The notes beneath the pieces were generated by a model that saw nothing but the letters and a program-made list of their open reading frames with translations, made no database searches and was not told the origin of the DNA. Positions 1 through 7,056 of a stretch of 8,801 nucleotides of DNA are shown piece after piece. Origin of the DNA: Bacillota bacterium (GTDB lineage: Bacteria > Bacillota > Sulfobacillia > Symbiobacteriales > Symbiobacteriaceae); contig JAQBPS010000794.1 in assembly GCA_028287415.1 (NCBI GenBank), positions 1 to 8,801 of the forward strand, read 5' to 3'. Each line of letters opens with the position of its first letter. The first letter of the stretch is position 1. The translations under genes and the position numbers were made by a program.

Positions 1-527
1 ACGCGCTGTCGGGGGCAGCGATCCAGGCGTGGCGTGCTGAGAGACAGTCCTTCCGAGCGCTACGGCCCCTCTACGATCTCGTCACCGCGGATAACGCAAA
101 CCTCGTGCTCAGCCCCCACATTCTGGCCAACGACCGCTGGGTCTGGCGAACCACCAGTTTCCACCTGCCCCGGCGCATGACCGAGATCCGGGACGGCATG
201 CATTTCCTGCTCCCCTGGATGAGGGCCGCGAACCCGGGGATCGTGTATGACTCCCTGCCCGACGCTCCGTCCGGCCATCTGGACCAGCGAGCGGAGGCTG
301 CCGCCGCAGCACTCCTAGACGCGGCCGAGCGTTTCCATGACGCGTTGACCGACTGGCGCGATCAGGGTGAAGAGGGACAACCTCCCTCACCCGGTGGTCC
401 GTCCGTTCCCCTGCCAGGCGGGGATATCGCTGCCTGTGACGAGCGTGAGTTCCTAGTCCGAGTGGCCCACGTGGTCTCCGCAGTGCACGGAGCAAAAGAG
501 ACGCATGGCCTGCGGCGAGTCCGGTAG
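1..527 (+). CDS. 3' part of a DUF6545 / MAB_1171c-like protein
   Basis: The frame is open from base 3 to the TAG at 525-527, giving 174 visible residues with no start inside the window, so the gene begins upstream. The visible part is soluble and has no membrane segment. Residues 18-73 (FRALRPLYDLV, then RRMTEIRDGMHFLLPWM) match the pattern I associate with the C-terminal domain of actinobacterial MAB_1171c / DUF6545 proteins: an LxPLW-like motif, then R-R-x-x-EIRDG-x-x-x-L-x-P. Those proteins usually have an N-terminal multi-helix membrane half, which would lie off the left edge. Their function is unsettled; 'putative transporter' is only a label. The last 60 residues are alanine-rich, then proline/glycine-rich, and look poorly conserved. 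DUF6545 genes often accompany small XRE or ImmA/IrrE regulators in Streptomyces, and such a gene lies at the far right here, but linkage is inference. The family call rests on motif memory only. Confidence 0.6.
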   Translation, partial: ALSGAAIQAWRAERQSFRALRPLYDLVTADNANLVLSPHILANDRWVWRTTSFHLPRRMTEIRDGMHFLLPWMRAANPGIVYDSLPDAPSGHLDQRAEAAAAALLDAAERFHDALTDWRDQGEEGQPPSPGGPSVPLPGGDIAACDEREFLVRVAHVVSAVHGAKETHGLRRVR

Positions 528-692
528 ACAGCGGCGGCTGCGTGGATCGCGACGGCCGGCGGAAGGTGCGAGAGCGGCGCGGCCGAGGAACAGCGAATCG
601 ACGATCGGCAACCCGCTTGTGGGAGTGAGCACCTCAGGTGACCAGCCACCTTTGGGAAACCTTCGGATTCCACGATGAGGCCTCGGACCCTC

Positions 693-1640
693 CTACTCGG
701 TCGTATCCAGACAGAGCTTGCCCATGTGCGTACGGGACGCCAAGTCCCGGTGGGCCCGCGAGGCCTCGCCCAGGGGGTATGTGCCACCGCTCACCGGCCG
801 CAGCTTCCCGGAACTCACCGCCGCGAAAAGCGCCTCCATCGATGTGGGAAGGGCAGTGCGGTCCGCGTAGAGGTGCGGGAGCCACAGACCCGAGACAGTG
901 ATCGACTTAGCCAGCAGAGCATGGACGGGCACCTGGGCAAGGTCGCCGCTGGCGAAGCCGTACACGGCCATACGGCCGCGCGGGTCGAGCGCGGCGAGGA
1001 TCTGGTGGAACGTCTCACCGCCGGTCATCTCCAGCGCGGCGTGGACCCTGCCCCCCGCAGCCTCACGGATCCGTTCGGTCAGGCCGTCGGTGGTTGAGGA
1101 ATCCACGACGGCGTCCGCCCCGAGATCCTGCGCCAGCCGCCGCTTTTCCTCTGTGCTGGCGAGGGCGACGACCTTGGCGCCTTCGGACTTTGCGAGCTGT
1201 ACCGCGATGGAACCGACTCCTCCGCCGGCAGCCGGGATGACCACGGTCTCCCCGCTCGTGACTTGAGCGGTGGTGAACAGCAAGTGCCAGGCGCTGTTTC
1301 CCTGCAATGCCAGGGCGACCGCCTGCTCGTCGGTCACATCATCCGGAATATCCCAGGCAACGCGGCGATGGACGAAAGTCTTTTCTGCGTACCCCCCGCC
1401 CTGGGTAAGTGCGGCCACGCGACGGCCGTCATCTGCAGTGCCCACGACTTCATTACCGGGAATGTACGGTAGGGCGACCGGGGCGAGGTAGGTGTCCTGT
1501 CGTGCATGGACGTCGGCGTAGTTAACCCCGGCACGTGTCACGTTCACCCGGATATGTGCCGCACGAGGTTCGGGCTCAGGAACGTCGTTGAGCTGCAGCA
1601 CTTCCGGGCCGCCGAACTCCTGCATGACGATGGCGCGCAC
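693..1640 (-). CDS. NADPH:quinone oxidoreductase-like, zinc-independent MDR family
   Basis: A 315-residue protein of the medium-chain dehydrogenase/reductase superfamily, quinone oxidoreductase branch, predicted to be a cytosolic NAD(P)H-dependent reductase of quinones or activated enones. The N-terminal QOR signature VRAIVMQEFGGPEVL is followed by the substrate-domain motif RAGVNYADVHARQ (about 36-48). The Rossmann dinucleotide motif PAAGGGVGSIAVQLAK is at about 136-151. The cysteine-rich structural-zinc loop of alcohol dehydrogenases is absent. Length is normal for the family. I chose the GTG at 1640 because GAGGAG lies 4 bases upstream (1645-1650) and the family consensus begins there. A longer frame to 1712 would overlap the predicted promoter. 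A promoter-like sequence lies at 1678-1705 and paired dyads at 1724-1771. The gene runs divergently from the conjugation-like gene to its right and convergently with the gene to its left. The natural substrate cannot be inferred. Confidence 0.9.
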   Translation of the reverse strand: MRAIVMQEFGGPEVLQLNDVPEPEPRAAHIRVNVTRAGVNYADVHARQDTYLAPVALPYIPGNEVVGTADDGRRVAALTQGGGYAEKTFVHRRVAWDIPDDVTDEQAVALALQGNSAWHLLFTTAQVTSGETVVIPAAGGGVGSIAVQLAKSEGAKVVALASTEEKRRLAQDLGADAVVDSSTTDGLTERIREAAGGRVHAALEMTGGETFHQILAALDPRGRMAVYGFASGDLAQVPVHALLAKSITVSGLWLPHLYADRTALPTSMEALFAAVSSGKLRPVSGGTYPLGEASRAHRDLASRTHMGKLCLDTTE

Positions 1641-1677
1641 GCTTCTCCTCGGATTGATGGTCGCATTGCTTCCGCTC

Positions 1678-1705
1678 AGGCTAGAGCATCCTTCCGGCGG
1701 GTCAA
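1678..1705 (-). promoter_or_regulatory. Predicted promoter of the quinone oxidoreductase
   Basis: On the minus strand, TTGACC (1705-1700) and TAGCCT (1683-1678) are separated by 16 bp. They resemble -35 and -10 boxes of vegetative streptomycete promoters (TTGAC and TAGNNT types). Transcription would begin near 1671, giving a leader of about 30 bases before the GTG at 1640. The dyad pair begins 19 bp behind the -35 box. Confidence 0.45.
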
Positions 1706-1723
1706 TCCCCACTCAATAAGTGC

Positions 1724-1771
1724 TTTCTCGCCACGTGAGAAATCGGACTCTGTTTCTCATGTGGTGAGAAA
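1724..1771. promoter_or_regulatory. Two inverted 19-bp dyads, likely double operator or hairpin
   Basis: Two copies of TTTCTC-N7-GAGAAA lie at 1724-1742 and 1753-1771, with starts 29 bp apart. Each is a dyad with perfect 6-bp arms. Site 2 read on the opposite strand matches site 1 at 17 of 19 positions, including the spacer core CCAC, so the sites are also inverted copies of each other. The two differences become G-U pairs in a plus-strand RNA, which could fold into a 19-bp stem with a 10-base loop. The pair sits between the oxidoreductase promoter and the divergent conjugation-like gene. A double binding site for a dimeric repressor (TetR or MarR type) is the simplest reading. A structured RNA is the alternative. 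Confidence 0.6.
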
Positions 1772-1932
1772 TGGAATTAAACTTGCCTTAGGACGTGTCT
1801 TGTTGAAATAGTGTCTTCTGCGTCTTGCGGGGAGGGCGGGGAACGTATCGTGGAAGACTCTTTCCGTGTAGTTATACGGTCCCGGCGTCATCTGAAGTGA
1901 GCCTTCATGAACAGAGTCGGGGAGTGCGGGTC

Positions 1933-2880
1933 ATGCCGTCGTTCGGAGTAGTGGCACGGAGAGTGCTCAATCTGCCCGACCCCAAGCCCAACGTTTCCCA
2001 ACCTGGGAACAATCCAGCCGAACAGCCCGCGTCGGCCCCGACGGTGAACGGCGTTCGCGCCCAGGGGGCGAACCCGTGGACGGCCGCAGGGCAACAGCTG
2101 AGGGCGCTGGATGCCGCCGCACGTGCGACGACCGCGCCCGCGCCGGAGGCCGGCGAGTCCCGGCCGCCTTGGCACATCGAGGAAGAGAGGGGCTTCAACA
2201 AGATCGCCGCACGATTCGGCCGAGGCCTGCTATGGGCCGTCGTGGTCCTGGCGGCGGTCACCGGTGTCCGGTCGTGGATCTGGCCGCGAGAGACTCCCGC
2301 GCCGGCCCCGGCCACGACGAAGTCCGGCCCGGCGTACCCGGTACAGGATGCCCAGGCCGTCGCCGCGCGCTGGGCCCGTGCCTACTTGAGCTGGACCGAG
2401 ACCGACCCGCAGGCCCGTGCCCAGGCGTTGGCGATGGACATGCCGCAGGGCACGGACACCGCTCTGGGATGGGACGGCAAGGGCCAGCAGAGCGTTCTCG
2501 TCGCACAGCCGGGCGCGGTCACCACCCCGGCCGCCGAGCCCAGCCCTACCGGCAGCGACACCCCGGCACCGCTGACCCGCGCCGACGGCTCCACCGTGCC
2601 GCCGCTCGCCACGGCGACGGCGTCCGGCCCGGACCGCGCCTCGACCGGCCCGGTCACCATCAGCGGCCAGACCGAGATACCCGCCACCGGCAACCACCCC
2701 GCCGGCACCGGCCTGATGGCCGCCTACACCGTCACCTGGCCAGACGAGACCGCCACCGAACGCACAGCCCTGCGGCTCGTCCACCACGGCAACACCTGGC
2801 AGATCGACCAGTCGGAAGACGTCTTCGCCTCCGACATCACCCACGGCGACCCCGCCCGGTCCGCCCTCACCCGGGAGTGA
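1933..2880 (+). CDS. TcpC-like conjugal transfer protein, membrane-anchored
   Basis: A 315-residue protein with a cytoplasmic N-terminal region rich in Pro, Ala and Gln (1-95), one membrane segment at about 97-115 (GRGLLWAVVVLAAVTGVRSW), and an outer domain. Residues 135-184 (YPVQDAQAVAARWARAYLSW, then LGWDGKGQQ) match my recollection of NTF2-like domains in actinobacterial TcpC / VirB8-type conjugation proteins, which are inner-membrane parts of type IV transfer machines. A Pro/Thr/Ser-rich stretch (195-260) separates this from a short C-terminal segment with YTVTWPDETATERTALRL and the GNTWQID motif. I chose the ATG at 1933 because GGGGAG precedes it by 8 bases. An upstream extension to a TTG at 1825 has no ribosome site. 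The usual partners (TraG/VirB4 ATPases, coupling protein, relaxase) are absent, so it is probably an orphan of a decayed element. The middle low-complexity insert is unusual. Confidence 0.65.
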   Translation: MPSFGVVARRVLNLPDPKPNVSQPGNNPAEQPASAPTVNGVRAQGANPWTAAGQQLRALDAAARATTAPAPEAGESRPPWHIEEERGFNKIAARFGRGLLWAVVVLAAVTGVRSWIWPRETPAPAPATTKSGPAYPVQDAQAVAARWARAYLSWTETDPQARAQALAMDMPQGTDTALGWDGKGQQSVLVAQPGAVTTPAAEPSPTGSDTPAPLTRADGSTVPPLATATASGPDRASTGPVTISGQTEIPATGNHPAGTGLMAAYTVTWPDETATERTALRLVHHGNTWQIDQSEDVFASDITHGDPARSALTRE

Positions 2881-2885
2881 CGAGG

Positions 2886-3131
2886 ATGACGATCAACCTG
2901 CCGCGGACGCCTACGTTGTCCAGCACGGTCGCCGCACTCCTGGCGAGGGCCGGCTCGATGGTGAGATCACCGATCTGAAACAGAAACTCAAGGTGAAGAC
3001 CGCTGAATGCCACAACCTGCACAAGCGCTTGGACGCGGCGGTGACCGTGATCGCTGCCCTCCACCACGACAATCAGGCCCTCCGTGAGCACATGGAGAGC
3101 CGTGGCCATGTAGTACCGCTGCAACAGCGCT
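2886..3131 (+). pseudogene. Frameshifted small coiled-coil ORF of a mobile element
   Basis: An ATG at 2886, 8 bases after GGGAG and just past the TGA of the preceding gene, opens with MTINLP but stops at 2978 in its own frame. The frame one base earlier is open to the TGA at 3129-3131 without a usable early start. It encodes a convincing charged helix: segments such as RLDGEITDLKQKLKVK and AAVTVIAALHHDNQALREHM. Restoring one base around 2901-2904 joins the two into a single protein of about 81 residues reading MTINLP, then ADAYVVQHGRRTPGEG. A one-base deletion (or a sequencing error) is therefore the simplest explanation. The product resembles the short coiled-coil proteins coded next to tyrosine recombinases and conjugation genes in Streptomyces elements, though I cannot name its family. 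No slippery heptamer is visible, so programmed frameshifting is unlikely. Confidence 0.5.
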
Positions 3132-3171
3132 GAGCACCAGAGATACTTGGAGGTGCGGCCGTCTCATGATG

Positions 3172-3188
3172 GCTACCGAGTAGGTAGC
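3172..3188. terminator. Small hairpin between convergent genes
   Basis: GCTACC (3172-3177), a 5-base loop and GGTAGC (3183-3188) form a perfect 6-bp stem. It lies 41 bases past the end of the plus-strand small ORF and 35 bases past the gajB stop. The position suits a bidirectional terminator, but no T-run follows on either strand and the stem is short. Confidence 0.3.
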
Positions 3189-3222
3189 AGCTTCGGCAGG
3201 CGGCAGGTTCTCCGGTGCTCCG

Positions 3223-5178
3223 TCAGGATTCCCCCTGGCTCTCAGGATGGGTCACGTAGTGGATCTGCCAGCCTTTCGCCCGGAGTTCGTCGACGTGTTC
3301 TTCCGCTCGCTCGCGCAGAATAGCCATAGCCAGCATATGAGTAGGGCGGGTAGCACCGACGAAGACTAGCTGGGCAGCGCTGCGGGCCGTCTTTGGCGTT
3401 TTTAGTGGAATACTACCGGCGCGGATGATCTTGAGGGATTCATGGACATCGTACTTATGTCCGGTCCTTTCAAGACACTCAAGGATCAGCGTGGCTGAGT
3501 GGGTTTCCCCCTTTGCGTTATGGATGCTGCTTGCTTGCGCGATCCTCATAGCGGGTTCGTTTCCTGCGGCTGGGGTTTCCGCCTGCTGGACAGCATCTGA
3601 TTCGTTGGATGAACTGAAGTCAAGGAAGTCCAAAAGGGATTCCTTTTCCGTGTCCTGGCCGGAAATATTGTGCAGCAGTGAGGTGAAGCCGATCATGTCA
3701 TATTCCCACGCGGCTCTGTCGTTCAAATCTGCGCTGAGGAGGAACAGGAAGAATTCACGGAGCTGAATCCCGAGAGGGCGATTCTCGTTATCCAGCAGAT
3801 ATTTGACTCTGCTCTTGGTCGGCCGTCGCTCGTTGATTTTGAACCCGAGCCGGCCAAGTGTAATGCAAGCTCCGTCCCACAGCAGTGAAACCGCTTCACT
3901 TGAACTACCGTAAGCAGACCAAAGGACCTGTGCACGTCGCGCCGTCGAAATAAAGTCCCTGGATGCCCCAGGCTTCCCGAGGAACGAGACATCGGGAAGG
4001 TAGCACGCCAATGACTGCGGGAACTTGTCTTTGGACGTTCCGGGCACCTTGCGGCACCCCAAAACCTTTGGAGGTGCTGCGGCAAGCATGTCAGCCGGAA
4101 CAATTTCTGCCACGAGGCGTTCAAACTCAGGAACGACCCGGTGCACCGCCTCCCGGTCGAAAATCAACAGGGCACATACGCCCTCAGGGCCGTCACCGAT
4201 GATTTCCTGAGGCCGATGTGCAGTCAGAGAAGTTGCAGCCTCGGCGATTTTAGTGCCGAAACGTTGGCTGACTGGCAGATCCATTGCCTGTGCATTTGGG
4301 AAGTCCCTACTACTTCCGTCGCCATCGGAATCACTAAAAATGCGCTGATTGATGTCGCCGACCCGCTGCACGACACTGATATTCGAAGGGAAAAGGTGAG
4401 TGATTAGGTCTTCTTGGACCTGACTTGTGTCCTGCATCTCGTCAAGCAGTACGAAAGGGAAACGGCATCTGCTGGACTCGGCAAGTTTTGGATTTTCGGA
4501 TAGATACTTTGCGGCGAACGCGAACATGTCAGCGTAACGAAAGTACCCCCGACGCCCCAGCTCGCGCTTCAGACCGATGAACTGCTTGCCGCTGGGAGTG
4601 TGGGGGCCGAACGGAAGATCTTTATGTGCTTTTACCTGCAGACCAGTCTCATCGAATACGAAGTGGGCTGTTTGAGTCAACTCTTCGCCTCCACGCCGCT
4701 TTTCGAGAAAGTAGCGGAGGGTAATGAACTGATTGCTCTTCTGTAGGAGATCCAGAGCCGCGAGGGCGTACTGGTCGTCGTCGATGAACTGGATCTCGCA
4801 GTTTCGTGACCGCAGATACGGAAGGGCGAAGAACGAGTTAACGAATGACTGAATGGTGCCGATGAAGTGCGGATACTGCAGTAGGACGCGTCCAGCTGGC
4901 TGCATTTTCAGCCGCGAGATGATCTGGTCTTTGGCGGTGTTCGTGTGGGAAAGAACGCACACCCCCTGCAGTGAGGCATGCCAGGTTTGTGCCAGCAGGC
5001 AGAGCTTGAGCGCCAGTAGCGTCGTTTTGCCAGACCCTGGTGCCGCCTGCAAGTCGAGAGATGCAGTACTTTCGAGAAAGGCCAATTGATCCGGATGCGA
5101 GAGAGTGAGACCCAGATTCTGCGCATGTGCAGCGATGCGGGCTCTATCGAATGCGTCTGGGGCACAGGGTAGCGTCAT
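3223..5178 (-). CDS. gajB: GajB-like UvrD/SF1A helicase of a Gabija defence operon
   Basis: A 651-residue superfamily 1A DNA helicase with all core motifs: Q-motif region SHPDQLAFL (27-35), Walker A APGSGKT (46-52), motif Ia VLSHTNTAK (75-83), IGTIQSFVNSF (106-116), Walker B LLDEMQDT (244-251), motif III VGDINQRIF (273-281), motif IV SQRF (304-307), motif V SSIHNAKGETH (550-560) and motif VI VFVGATRPTHML (605-616). In Gabija, GajB pairs with the GajA nuclease; it is thought to bind DNA ends and support GajA. The ATG at 5178 overlaps the gajA stop as ATGA, so translation is probably coupled. The protein is longer than the characterised Bacillus cereus GajB (about 494 residues). Most of the extra length lies between motifs IV and V, about 240 residues with an acidic Ser-rich patch at 511-535. 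Composition is well below that of the flanks in GC. An ordinary UvrD/PcrA repair helicase is unlikely given this partner. Confidence 0.88.
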   Translation of the reverse strand: MTLPCAPDAFDRARIAAHAQNLGLTLSHPDQLAFLESTASLDLQAAPGSGKTTLLALKLCLLAQTWHASLQGVCVLSHTNTAKDQIISRLKMQPAGRVLLQYPHFIGTIQSFVNSFFALPYLRSRNCEIQFIDDDQYALAALDLLQKSNQFITLRYFLEKRRGGEELTQTAHFVFDETGLQVKAHKDLPFGPHTPSGKQFIGLKRELGRRGYFRYADMFAFAAKYLSENPKLAESSRCRFPFVLLDEMQDTSQVQEDLITHLFPSNISVVQRVGDINQRIFSDSDGDGSSRDFPNAQAMDLPVSQRFGTKIAEAATSLTAHRPQEIIGDGPEGVCALLIFDREAVHRVVPEFERLVAEIVPADMLAAAPPKVLGCRKVPGTSKDKFPQSLACYLPDVSFLGKPGASRDFISTARRAQVLWSAYGSSSEAVSLLWDGACITLGRLGFKINERRPTKSRVKYLLDNENRPLGIQLREFFLFLLSADLNDRAAWEYDMIGFTSLLHNISGQDTEKESLLDFLDFSSSNESDAVQQAETPAAGNEPAMRIAQASSIHNAKGETHSATLILECLERTGHKYDVHESLKIIRAGSIPLKTPKTARSAAQLVFVGATRPTHMLAMAILRERAEEHVDELRAKGWQIHYVTHPESQGES

Positions 5179-7055
5179 GACATCGGCCCGCAGACATATG
5201 TAAAAGCCTCTCGCAGGTATACTGGGAGATCACTAATCATCAGCTCGGCGGCTGGCACTAGCCGGGCGGCGAACTGGGCCGCAACCGGCTTGCTCGCGTT
5301 TCCCTTTTCTAGTGGCCTGTAGATTTCGATGGCGACATCCACTAGGGATCGCCCCGCGTCTTTCCAATTTTGTACCTCTGTCGCTGCCTTTGCTTCGATC
5401 TCCGTCAGGCGTTCGGCGTCCGGCCACTTGTATTCCGACACCTTTGCCGCCTGGATGGATTTGTGCATGAGAGCCGCGAGTTTCCAGGAGGCTGCAGCCA
5501 AGTCGTATTCCAGCGTCCAGTGATCCGATACGAATGTGAGTACGGAACCACCGTTTATTTCTTCGAGTTTCTGGACGCGTTCGAGAATGGCTTCCGAAGT
5601 CATGCTGCTTTCTATAGGGATTTTCTTCTTGAGCATGTCGTCCGGAGTCCCAGGGGGTGCAATATCGCGGTCTCTTATACACGCCACCTTGATCGGCATC
5701 ACGTCGCCATCTTGACGCTGAAAGATCCGAGCGTATCGAAAGAGTCCTACGTGCCCGACATTTACGATACTTACGCCGGCCTTGCTGAAGGAGTGTCCAA
5801 CTGCATTTGCTAGCGCAGGCAGAAGAATCGCCTCTGCGTCTCCTTCGACGATGGCAACCGATCGTGCGAAGAACAAGTTGGATTTGGTCACATCAAGAAA
5901 TCGGTGCAAGAACGCGTAGTCCGCGCTGTCGAGCTTGGTCTCAGATTCTTTCAGGCTGTATGTTTTGCCTCGTGCTACGAGAGTAAGGTTCTCCACGGGC
6001 AGGGACGCTGCAATGTTCGGACTGTGCGTAGTAAGGACTACCTGTACTGGGTGTTCCTTGTGGCTCGCTCTATCCGTAAGCAATTCCATGACCCGGCTCT
6101 GCAGCTGCGGATGAAGGTGAGCCTCGGGTTCCTCGATCAGTAGCAGCGGTCCTGGCGAATTGCTAAGCAAGAGCAGTTCTGCAGCCATGAAGAGAGCGTT
6201 GCTATATCCTAGTCCTCGCTTGGTAAACTCCTCATTGCCTGCGATCTGTGCGAAATTCAGCTCCAGGCGCTCAAGTGCGCGGATGAGAGTTGAATCGCCA
6301 GCCACAGTGATGGCGCTAAGGAGTTCTTCGGTGCCGATTCCGAATTTTTGAAGATAGTTTGTGTTGATATCTTCTCTGGCGGTGGAGATCGTCGAGTTTT
6401 GGCTGATGTGATGTTCTGTCCGCTTGAGCAGGCCGACCAGCGTCTTTGCGGTATCTTTCTCAGGGTCGAAGTCGTCTTTCTCCTCATTTCGCATCTGCGG
6501 ATAACTCAGAAGAATTTGGGAAAGCCGTGAGCCCCTGCCAGGTCGAAGCTCACCTTCCGCATCTCGCAATGGCTTCAAATAGGTGGTGCGGAGATAATCG
6601 CGAGCAATACCCTCCAAGGCGGGTCCATCGCCGTCGGGGCCAGTCCGGGTGACGGTAGAAACTCGGCTGCTCTTGAGCGGGTCGAGGATCTGCGCCTTCA
6701 GCGTCACGTAGAGAGCTGGCGCTTCCCCCGGAACTACCGTTATGAGTTCAAGGAATGCTGCCTGCTCCTGACTGTCGAGATCGTGGAACTTGCAGGTGAT
6801 AGCAAAGGAAGAGGCCCGGCCTTCTTTACTGCAGTAGAAGTCATCCAGAGTGATGCGGGAATAGTCGTTTGCTGTCGTCAGTAGACATAGGCGGATCGCG
6901 TCTATGATTGCCGTTTTTCCGCTATCGTTCTCGCCAATCATAACGCTTAGCCCTTTTCCCAGGCTGAGATGCAGGGATCTGTCTATTTCATCTTTATTCT
7001 TTGTGGATGGCCCGTAGATCCGGAAATTCTCGGCTCGTATCTCGGCGAGATACAT
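5175..7055 (-). CDS. gajA: GajA-like OLD-family ATPase/TOPRIM nuclease (Gabija)
   Basis: A 626-residue class 2 OLD-family protein. The N-terminal ABC-type ATPase has Walker A GENDSGKT (41-48), a signature-like stretch RGLGYSNALFMAAEL (280-294), Walker B LLLIEEPEAHLHP (304-316) and H-loop TTHS (342-345). The C-terminal TOPRIM nuclease has VEGDAE (403-408, Glu404 and Glu408), the acidic pair Asp462/Asp464 in IRDRDI, the OLD motif TLEYDL (514-519, Glu516) and the Lys region KGNASKP (584-590). All expected catalytic groups are present, so the enzyme is probably active. In Gabija, GajA is a site-specific nicking endonuclease inhibited by nucleotides and released when they are depleted by phage. 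I chose the ATG at 7055, with a G-run 5 bases upstream and the family start MYLAEIRAENF. A GTG at 7076 would add 7 residues but overlaps a hairpin. It heads the operon with the helicase gene. An OLD protein acting alone is less likely given the overlapping helicase gene. Confidence 0.9.
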   Translation of the reverse strand: MYLAEIRAENFRIYGPSTKNKDEIDRSLHLSLGKGLSVMIGENDSGKTAIIDAIRLCLLTTANDYSRITLDDFYCSKEGRASSFAITCKFHDLDSQEQAAFLELITVVPGEAPALYVTLKAQILDPLKSSRVSTVTRTGPDGDGPALEGIARDYLRTTYLKPLRDAEGELRPGRGSRLSQILLSYPQMRNEEKDDFDPEKDTAKTLVGLLKRTEHHISQNSTISTAREDINTNYLQKFGIGTEELLSAITVAGDSTLIRALERLELNFAQIAGNEEFTKRGLGYSNALFMAAELLLLSNSPGPLLLIEEPEAHLHPQLQSRVMELLTDRASHKEHPVQVVLTTHSPNIAASLPVENLTLVARGKTYSLKESETKLDSADYAFLHRFLDVTKSNLFFARSVAIVEGDAEAILLPALANAVGHSFSKAGVSIVNVGHVGLFRYARIFQRQDGDVMPIKVACIRDRDIAPPGTPDDMLKKKIPIESSMTSEAILERVQKLEEINGGSVLTFVSDHWTLEYDLAAASWKLAALMHKSIQAAKVSEYKWPDAERLTEIEAKAATEVQNWKDAGRSLVDVAIEIYRPLEKGNASKPVAAQFAARLVPAAELMISDLPVYLREAFTYVCGPMS

Positions 7056-7056
7056 T

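Noticed and set aside
528..692. Possible terminator or small gene between the DUF6545-like gene and the oxidoreductase
   Set aside because: Only a 4-bp stem (CAGC/GCTG near 529-540) and no convincing ORF; nothing supportable.
693..1712. Longer start for the oxidoreductase at 1712
   Set aside because: The extra 24 residues are outside the family consensus, would overlap the predicted promoter, and lack the GAGGAG site that precedes the GTG at 1640.
1825..1932. TTG start extending the TcpC-like protein by 36 residues
   Set aside because: The extension is Arg/Gly-rich with no ribosome site, while the ATG at 1933 has GGGGAG 8 bases upstream.
2230..2844. A 204-codon minus-strand frame opposite the TcpC-like gene
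   Set aside because: Gly/Arg-rich composition with no domain; antisense shadow of the real gene.
2076..2978. A 300-codon plus-strand frame overlapping the TcpC-like gene
   Set aside because: Arg/Pro/His-rich low-complexity translation typical of an off-frame shadow in GC-rich DNA; the overlapping frame has a membrane segment and NTF2-like motifs. Only its last 31 codons (from the ATG at 2886) are meaningful, as the start of the frameshifted small ORF.
5175..7055. Alternative reading of the nuclease as part of another OLD-type defence system such as PARIS, Septu or a retron
   Set aside because: PARIS pairs an ATPase with a separate TOPRIM protein, Septu ATPases lack TOPRIM and pair with an HNH nuclease, and no reverse transcriptase is present; the UvrD helicase partner fits Gabija.
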